DNA of 64,000 nucleotides from Mongoliitalea daihaiensis (GTDB lineage: Bacteria > Bacteroidota > Bacteroidia > Cytophagales > Cyclobacteriaceae), in the NCBI RefSeq assembly GCF_021596945.1, contig NZ_CP063779.1:2516001-2580000 (forward strand), in the 5' to 3' direction. The notes beneath the pieces were generated by a model. The model saw only the letters and a program-made list of their open reading frames with translations, searched no databases and was not told where the DNA came from. Shown here piece by piece: positions 58,279 through 64,000 of this stretch. Made by a program: the position numbers and the translations under genes. Position 1 is the first letter of the stretch, and each line of letters starts with the position of its first letter.

Positions 58279-59265
58279 ATGTCAAGTAGAAGAACTTTTA
58301 TTAAAAAAAGCCTTGTTGCCGGATCAGCTTTAATTCCTCTTCAATTGGTGCAATCCTGCGCTACATCCGATGCATCCTCGAATTCTGAGAAATTTAAACC
58401 CTTAATCTTAGCAACTTGGGATCATGGGATGCCCGCCAATGATCGAGCATGGGAAGTCTTGGGTCAGACAGGTTCGGTTATTGACGCGGTAGAGGAAGGA
58501 GTAAAAGTTACAGAACTAGATATGGACAATCTTTCTGTAGGCCTTCAAGGGTTACCTGATCGAGAAGGGATAGCAACATTGGATGCTTCTATTATGAAAG
58601 GAGATGGATCCTGTGGTTCGGTTGCCTTCCTTAGGCAAATTAAGCATCCAATTTCTGTAGCTAGAAAGGTGATGGAAGAAACCCCTCATGTGATGTTGGC
58701 AGGTGAAGGAGCTAGGCAATTTGCCATTGCGAAAGGTTTTCCGTTGGAAGAAGAAATCCTAAGTCCTAAAGCAGCGAAGGCATTTGAAGCCTGGAAAGTC
58801 GATTCTCAATACAAGCCAATTATCAATATCGAAAACCACGACACCATTGGTATGATTGCTCTTGGTGCAGATGGTCAAATGGCTGGATCTTGTACTACAT
58901 CTGGACTCGCATACAAAATGCATGGAAGAGTGGGAGATAGTCCAATTATTGGTGCTGGTTTGTTTGTAGATGAAGAGGTAGGTGCAGCAACCGCTACCGG
59001 ACTTGGAGAATCAATTATTCGTATTTGTGGTTCATTTCTAATTGTAGAGTTGATGCGACAAGGCAGGAGCCCTCAGGAAGCTTGCGAAGAAGCTGTTAGA
59101 AGACTTATCAGCAAAAACAGGAAAGATCTAGATGATTTGCAAGTTGGTTTCCTTGCTTTCAACAAAGATGGTGAATATGGTGCTTATGCACTTAGGCAGG
59201 GATTTACCTATGCTTTACATCATACCGATGAAAAGGTTTTACGGAATTCAACATACGCAATTTGA
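58279..59265 (+). CDS. N4-(beta-N-acetylglucosaminyl)-L-asparaginase, Tat-exported
   Basis: This Ntn-hydrolase removes asparagine from the N-acetylglucosamine linkage of glycoproteins or hydrolyses isoaspartyl bonds. I start it at the ATG at 58279 (328 residues), not at the TTG 24 bp upstream, because it then opens with a twin-arginine signal (SSRRTFIKKSLVAGSALIPL). The nucleophile Thr is in NHDTIGMIAL, where autocleavage would yield the two subunits. The Gly-rich substrate block SCTTSGLAYKMHGRVGDSPI follows. Its stop overlaps the cutC start. Confidence 0.9.
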   Translation: MSSRRTFIKKSLVAGSALIPLQLVQSCATSDASSNSEKFKPLILATWDHGMPANDRAWEVLGQTGSVIDAVEEGVKVTELDMDNLSVGLQGLPDREGIATLDASIMKGDGSCGSVAFLRQIKHPISVARKVMEETPHVMLAGEGARQFAIAKGFPLEEEILSPKAAKAFEAWKVDSQYKPIINIENHDTIGMIALGADGQMAGSCTTSGLAYKMHGRVGDSPIIGAGLFVDEEVGAATATGLGESIIRICGSFLIVELMRQGRSPQEACEEAVRRLISKNRKDLDDLQVGFLAFNKDGEYGAYALRQGFTYALHHTDEKVLRNSTYAI

Positions 59266-59999
59266 TGGGCTTACTAGAGGTTCCAGTTTTTACGGTAGAA
59301 GCAGCTTTAGAAGCTTTTCGGTGTGGCGCACACAGACTTGAATTGTGTTCAGATTTTTCGGAGGGTGGTACAACTCCATCTGCTGGATTACTCCAATTTT
59401 TAAAATCTAAGATCTCAATTCCTATTTTTGTTATGATTCGTCCACGGGGTGGGGATTTTATCTACACAGAAGAGGAGTTGGAAGTGATGGAGCAGGATAT
59501 TTCCATTTTAGGTGCATCGGGTGCGGATGGTTTTGTTTTCGGTATTTTGGATGAAAATGGTATGGTGGATAGGAAAGCCAATGAGCGTCTGCTCAAGCTT
59601 GCTGAGAACAAACCATGTACTTTTCATCGGGCTTTTGATCTTACCCCCAATCTAAAAGAGTCATTGAACAAGATTCAAGAATTAGGGTTTGATCGAATAT
59701 TAACCTCTGGAGGGAAAGCAACTGTCAGTGATGGCTGGGATATTATTTTGGAATTGGTAGAATTTGCTCAAAATCGAATCATAATTATGCCCGGAGGAGG
59801 TTCACATCCCCGACATGCTCGTGAACTTCAATCGTTGGGTTTACTCAAAGAGATTCATGCATCCTGTAAATCGCTGCGTTCTTCTTCGTCAGTATTCAAA
59901 AAAGAAGGGATGAATTTTTCCCTAGATATGGAAAGATTTCATCAGGTTTTAACGATCAACCCAATACTACTTTCTGAATTTTTAGCAGCGATGGAGTAA
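59265..59999 (+). CDS. cutC: CutC family protein
   Basis: This 244-residue TIM-barrel protein has the family blocks VEAALEAFRCGAHRLELCS, GGTTPSAGLLQ, VMIRPRGGDF, FGILDENG, CTFHRAFD and ILTSGGKATVSDGW. The name comes from a proposed role in copper homeostasis in E. coli, which is disputed. I start at ATG 59265 (a TTG lies just before it). It overlaps the asparaginase stop as TGATG, so the two are translationally coupled. Confidence 0.9.
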   Translation: MGLLEVPVFTVEAALEAFRCGAHRLELCSDFSEGGTTPSAGLLQFLKSKISIPIFVMIRPRGGDFIYTEEELEVMEQDISILGASGADGFVFGILDENGMVDRKANERLLKLAENKPCTFHRAFDLTPNLKESLNKIQELGFDRILTSGGKATVSDGWDIILELVEFAQNRIIIMPGGGSHPRHARELQSLGLLKEIHASCKSLRSSSSVFKKEGMNFSLDMERFHQVLTINPILLSEFLAAME

Positions 60000-60174
60000 T
60001 AGAGGCAGTAAAAATCACCGAATAAAATTTATTTTATTTTGCATTTGACGAAAAAATACTTTGTTTAGCCTCTTGTTTTTGACTAATTTTTAGTTTTTAA
60101 ATATTACAGCAGATTTATTTTTATTTCTAATAACTTTTCCGTAAATTATTCTGTTCAAATAAACCCCTACAACT

Positions 60175-60633
60175 ATGGTAAAAAGTTTTCAAGGTGTGCG
60201 TGTTGCAGAAAGTAAGAAACCAACCTCACCAATTTTAGTCAAAGATCATATGAGTACCAATTTGGTTACTTTTAAGCCACAGGATTCCATTGACCATGTA
60301 CTGGATATGCTCACCAAAAGAAAAATATCGGGAGCACCCGTCGTCGATGAACTGGGACATTTGGTTGGAATCATTTCTGAAGTAGATTGTTTGAAAGAAA
60401 TTATCAAAGGGAAATACTCCAATACCCCCAAATTTCCGGGTCTGGTAGAAGAGCATATGAGTAAAAACGTACTTACCATGTCACCCGAAACAACCTTGTT
60501 TGACGCGGCTCAAAAATTTTTAGAACATAAAATTAGACGTTTTCCTGTGCTTCAGGATGGTTTTTTAGTTGGACAGCTATCTTTGTCGGATGTCATCAGG
60601 GCATTTCCTAAGCTTAAAGCTACTACTTGGTAG
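60175..60633 (+). CDS. CBS-domain protein
   Basis: This 152-residue protein consists of two CBS domains (residues about 20-75: VKDHMSTNLVTFKPQDSIDH through GAPVVDELGHLVGIISE; about 88-148: VEEHMSKNVLTM through FPVLQDGFLVGQLSLSDV). CBS pairs bind adenine nucleotides and regulate a partner. No partner domain or gene is fused or adjacent, so the target is unknown. The 175 bp before it are A+T-rich without a clear promoter. Confidence 0.9.
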   Translation: MVKSFQGVRVAESKKPTSPILVKDHMSTNLVTFKPQDSIDHVLDMLTKRKISGAPVVDELGHLVGIISEVDCLKEIIKGKYSNTPKFPGLVEEHMSKNVLTMSPETTLFDAAQKFLEHKIRRFPVLQDGFLVGQLSLSDVIRAFPKLKATTW

Positions 60634-60862
60634 ATTTTGGTAAAAAAACTTTAATTAATCGTCATTTATGGATGACTGAATAGTTTATGTGAAATTAGGA
60701 TAGTCTGCTCATATTGGATTGCTTCACTGATCAGGATATTCCTAATTTCCTATTTTCATCCACGCCATTCATTACGCAATGCTCATTGCTTTTAGCGCAT
60801 CATTTCCCATTGCTTCCTCCTAATAATGCACCGTTTGTCCTCCTCATTAGTTGATTAATGAT

Positions 60863-62539
60863 TTACCTTACTTCCCTCAAGGCTGTCCAGATTTCTTGGT
60901 CACGGGAGTAAATGTCTTGCCTGAAAAAATATTCTCCACGACTATTTGCCCAATAGGTGAGGTAAAAAATAACTACAGGAATCTTTCGATTAAGAGTAAC
61001 TGTTCGTTCAGTGGTTTGATTCATCGCAAGACGAATGCGATCATCGGTCCAGCTTTCATCGTAAGAAAGTAAAATTTTGGCTAACTCAAATGGTTTTTGA
61101 ATCCTGATACACCCGTGACTCAATGCCCTATCTTCACGAGCAAATAGGCTTCTGCTTGGGGTGTCGTGAATATATACCGCATATTTGTTGGGGAACATGA
61201 ATTTCACTAAGCCAAGAGAGTTTTGTTGTCCAGGTTCCTGACGGATGGTATATGGAAAATTTCTTGGATTGACTTTAGACCATTCAATGCTTGATGGATC
61301 AACAGAAGCACCAGAGTTATTCAGGATCTTCATGTTTTTTTCCCTGAGGTAATTGTTATTTCTTTTTACAGCTGGAATTATCTCATTTCGAGTAATGGAA
61401 GTTGGTACAGTCCAAGTGGGACTAAATACAAGATAGGACATTTCGGCTTTAAACTGAGGCGTTGAATGGTACGATTTTCCAACGATAACTCTTGAACTTA
61501 GCAAGGTATCTCTGTTGACCAAGTAGTCCAGCTGAAAATTGGCTGTATTGACAATGATGAGTTCTTGCTCCTTGATTTCATGGGGTAGCCAGCGCATACG
61601 TTCTAGATTGACCGCTGCTGTTTGAGTCAAAGCCGTTGGACTCTGGTTCAGTGCATAAATTGTTCCCTGTCCAATAATACCATCGTTCTCCAATCCAAAA
61701 CGTTTTTGAATCTGCTTGATAGCAGGAATCAGTAAGGAATCATATGTTTTTTCATTTTCTAGGACTTCTTGATTTTTCAAAAATCCCCAAATTCGTAGCC
61801 TTTCCCGTATTTCAGGAATAGAGTTATGGGTATCCCCAATCTTGATGGATTTGTCTGCTTTGATGGATTTCCAAGACGTGGTTGCAGCCTCTAGAGCTTT
61901 TTGTTCCAGCGCATAAGTTTCTCTCAAACCATCCCTCATGCGTCTGTAAATACTTAGTTGAGGATAGAGCTCCTCTAAACTCTTACGAATGCTACCTCCG
62001 GTTAATGCATCACTTAAACGCTGGTCAATTCGTAATTCAGGAGCATTTCGCTGAATATTCCAAGTCGTCTTTAAGTTTTCAGGATCTACTTTTCCCAAAT
62101 AGAGATGAGAAGAAAGTAAGATAAAGGCATCTGTCAATAAAATATCTACTGAAGCAAGCGCCATGGGATCAACGGCTAATCCAAGCTTTTGGATGCGTTC
62201 CAATTGATCAAACAATTCATTGATTGCATCTAAATGATAATCTTGTGGGTTTAGGCCATCAAATTTTGCTTGTTGTATTTCATAGCGCATTTCATAGGCA
62301 ATTTCAAAAAGTTTTTTACCATTGGACCAAGCAAATTCAAAATCTCTATGCTGATAGAAATTTTGAATTACTACAGAGCTGTATAGGGATCTCCCAACTA
62401 CTTTTGGTTTTTTTTCATTTTGGCTTGACTCTATCAACTGCCTGATTAAAAAATCCTGTGGGGGAGAAAAGTTCATTACTTGCTGGGCAACGCTTAAGTG
62501 CCCAACAAGTAAAAATAAAATGAGGAGTGCTCTGTACAT
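60863..62539 (-). CDS. L,D-transpeptidase (YcbB-like)
   Basis: This protein is about 558 residues from the start MYRALLILFLLVGHLSVAQQ, a signal peptide; two further in-frame ATGs lie upstream (62545 and 62587). It has an N-terminal scaffold region, a peptidoglycan-binding helical domain (IKQIQKRFGLENDGIIGQGT) and a C-terminal YkuD catalytic domain with HDTPSRSLF and the active-site Cys in LSHGCIRI. It makes 3-3 cross-links in peptidoglycan or links proteins to it. Its start lies a few bases after the stop of the GNAT-nitrilase gene. Confidence 0.92.
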   Translation of the reverse strand: MYRALLILFLLVGHLSVAQQVMNFSPPQDFLIRQLIESSQNEKKPKVVGRSLYSSVVIQNFYQHRDFEFAWSNGKKLFEIAYEMRYEIQQAKFDGLNPQDYHLDAINELFDQLERIQKLGLAVDPMALASVDILLTDAFILLSSHLYLGKVDPENLKTTWNIQRNAPELRIDQRLSDALTGGSIRKSLEELYPQLSIYRRMRDGLRETYALEQKALEAATTSWKSIKADKSIKIGDTHNSIPEIRERLRIWGFLKNQEVLENEKTYDSLLIPAIKQIQKRFGLENDGIIGQGTIYALNQSPTALTQTAAVNLERMRWLPHEIKEQELIIVNTANFQLDYLVNRDTLLSSRVIVGKSYHSTPQFKAEMSYLVFSPTWTVPTSITRNEIIPAVKRNNNYLREKNMKILNNSGASVDPSSIEWSKVNPRNFPYTIRQEPGQQNSLGLVKFMFPNKYAVYIHDTPSRSLFAREDRALSHGCIRIQKPFELAKILLSYDESWTDDRIRLAMNQTTERTVTLNRKIPVVIFYLTYWANSRGEYFFRQDIYSRDQEIWTALREVR

Positions 62540-62549
62540 GATCATTGAG

Positions 62550-64000
62550 TTATTTTTTTCGCTTCCACTGCACAGAATACAGATCAAGTCTTCGTTGTTC
62601 CAAATTCCTAACGGAACCTGCTTTCCGTTGCTTGGTCAATAAGTCTAGGTCAATATCGGCAACAATGGTAGTTTCGGCATTTTCTGAAGCTTGTGCTACA
62701 GTAGCATCATGCGGAAAAGAAAAGTCAGAAGGCGAATAAATCGCTGATTGAGAAAATTGGATATCCATATTTTCTACTCGCGGTAAGTTCCCGACTGAAC
62801 CAGTGATAGCGACGTAACATTCATTTTCGATGGCACGTGCTTTTGCACAGATATTGACACGCAAGAAGGCGTTTTTGGTATCAGTCCAAAAAGGTACAAA
62901 AAGTATATCCATCTCTTGCTCCGCCAGAATTCTCCCTAATTCAGGAAATTCTACATCATAACAAATCAAGATGCCAATTTTACCGGCGTCAGTATCAAAG
63001 ACTTTAATCCCATTTCCCCCTTGTAAACCCCAGTAAGACTGTTCGTCTGGAGTAATATGGAGCTTGTATTGTTTATCAGTAGTTCCGTCCCTACGACATA
63101 AATAGCTTACATTTCTTAGTTTTTTTCCATCATATTCTGGCATGCTGCCTGCGATGATATTGACATTGTAGGAAAGTGCCAAATCGCTCATTCTACTCAC
63201 AATTTCATCGGTATAATCTGCTAAGTTTCGGATGGCTTCAGATGCATCCATATCATTAAATTCAGCTAGTAGGGGTGCATTGAAAAATTCTGGCAGTAAG
63301 CAAAAATCAGATTTATAGCCAGATACGGTATCTACGAAAAATTCTACCTGCTGCATTAAATCATCCACTGAATTGAATCTACGCATTTTCCATTGAACAA
63401 GCCCTAGCCGAACGGTTGATTTTTTGTTTCCAATGAGCTTTTCATCTTTTTCATAATAGATATTGATCCATTCGAGTAAAGTCGCATAGGCTCTTGAATC
63501 GGTATCTTCTGGCAGGTATTTGGTAATTACTTTCCGAACGTGAAATTCATTGGCTAGCTGAAATGAAAGCACAGAGTCAAAAATCTCCTTACTTTTTACC
63601 AAATCAATGTATTTCCTTGGAGTCATCTGATCTGCATACTTGGAGTACCCAGGGATTCTGCCACCTGCAATGATAGAGCGAAGGTTGAGATTTTCGCATA
63701 GTTCCTTCCTAGCATCATATAATCTTCTACCTATTCTCATGCCTCGGTACTCTTGATGGACGAATACATCTGTTCCATACAGGGTGTCTCCATCATTGTC
63801 ATGAGTATCAAATTTCCCAAAACCAGTGATTTGATCATAGGTGTGATTATCGCCAAATTTACCATAGTCTACCACGAGACTTAAGGCTGCTGCTACAACT
63901 TTACCATTATCTTCGATACAAATCTGCCCTTCTGGGAATGCCTTTATTTGATTTTTTAATTCTTGTTTAGTCCAAGCGCCACCTTGGTTTTTATAAATAC
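62550..64000 (-). CDS. Bifunctional GNAT acetyltransferase-nitrilase fusion (5' end outside window)
   Basis: The open frame runs off the right edge; about 483 codons are visible. The first part is a GNAT domain (GTDVFVHQEYRGMRIGRRLYDAR, the acetyl-CoA binding loop). The second is a carbon-nitrogen hydrolase with the triad Glu (CLLPEFFNA), Lys (DKQYKLHITP) and Cys (GILICYDVEFPE). Fusions of this type are known in bacteria, but their substrates are not settled. GTG at 63875 is the first start inside the window; the protein clearly continues upstream (GGAWTKQELKNQIKAFPEGQ), so it is partial. It is upstream of and close to the L,D-transpeptidase gene. Confidence 0.9.
   Translation of the reverse strand, partial: IYKNQGGAWTKQELKNQIKAFPEGQICIEDNGKVVAAALSLVVDYGKFGDNHTYDQITGFGKFDTHDNDGDTLYGTDVFVHQEYRGMRIGRRLYDARKELCENLNLRSIIAGGRIPGYSKYADQMTPRKYIDLVKSKEIFDSVLSFQLANEFHVRKVITKYLPEDTDSRAYATLLEWINIYYEKDEKLIGNKKSTVRLGLVQWKMRRFNSVDDLMQQVEFFVDTVSGYKSDFCLLPEFFNAPLLAEFNDMDASEAIRNLADYTDEIVSRMSDLALSYNVNIIAGSMPEYDGKKLRNVSYLCRRDGTTDKQYKLHITPDEQSYWGLQGGNGIKVFDTDAGKIGILICYDVEFPELGRILAEQEMDILFVPFWTDTKNAFLRVNICAKARAIENECYVAITGSVGNLPRVENMDIQFSQSAIYSPSDFSFPHDATVAQASENAETTIVADIDLDLLTKQRKAGSVRNLEQRRLDLYSVQWKRKK

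Overview
The window is one stretch of a Bacteroidota chromosome, most likely order Cytophagales, family Cyclobacteriaceae (Algoriphagus-like; an inference from gene content, not tested by search). It carries SprA and the PorU sortase of the type IX secretion system, the Bacteroidota-only families DUF4837 and DUF4292, and Bacteroidota-type promoters (TTTG - about 19 bp - TAnnTTTG). It also has weak ribosome binding sites and A+T-rich intergenic gaps. No tRNA, rRNA, insertion sequence, phage or CRISPR array was seen. Nearly all genes are chromosomal housekeeping or envelope genes.

Layout. 1-3142 (minus): MBL-fold hydrolase, pssA and porU (porU runs off the left edge), joined by 4-11 bp overlaps. 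3198-8597 (plus): a DAO-family flavoprotein, a large propeller plus outer-membrane-barrel protein, and yicC, ending at a terminator shared with tonB. 21441-8631 (minus): DUF4837 lipoprotein, maeB-pta fusion, ruvA, sprA, gcvH, vanZ-like, tonB. 24685-21615 (minus): tatA, gatA, mltD-like transglycosylase, with a good promoter. 31391-24799 (minus): enoyl-CoA hydratase, flippase, dut, then TPR protein, DUF4292 lipoprotein, and an EnvC-like degenerate LytM protein. 31618-34285 (plus): isocitrate dehydrogenase with its own terminator, and an M42 aminopeptidase.

The part from 34286 to about 46300 is looser and more accessory. It holds a RhuM-family gene, a four-helix membrane protein, a reading frame interrupted by one in-frame TGA, a metallophosphoesterase, the 3' remnant of a GlcG/HbpS gene, YdcF, and a small tail-anchored protein. 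After these come a large FAD/Fe-S D-lactate-dehydrogenase-type oxidoreductase, a thioredoxin-like protein, a subtilase lipoprotein and a PIN-toxin pair. Most of the repeats lie in or next to this part: short iterated hairpins, REP-like palindromes, and decayed low-complexity blocks. A copy of one block recurs 18 kb away at 52.5 kb.

From 46324 the window holds an AddAB-type helicase-nuclease pair, then a DUF389/YCII operon. Next is a single-domain response regulator placed directly ahead of an MlaE-MlaF-MlaD lipid transporter. Then come a Tat-exported asparaginase overlapping cutC, a CBS protein, an L,D-transpeptidase, and a GNAT-nitrilase fusion that runs off the right edge.

The common theme is the cell envelope: export (SprA, PorU, TatA, with a Tat substrate), wall remodelling (MltD, EnvC-like, L,D-transpeptidase), lipids (PssA, Mla, flippase) and TonB. 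I did not find a complete, clearly new system. The best leads are the TGA-split gene at 36.3-36.9 kb, the repeat families, the inverted repeats ahead of the response-regulator/Mla operon, and possible leaderless starts.
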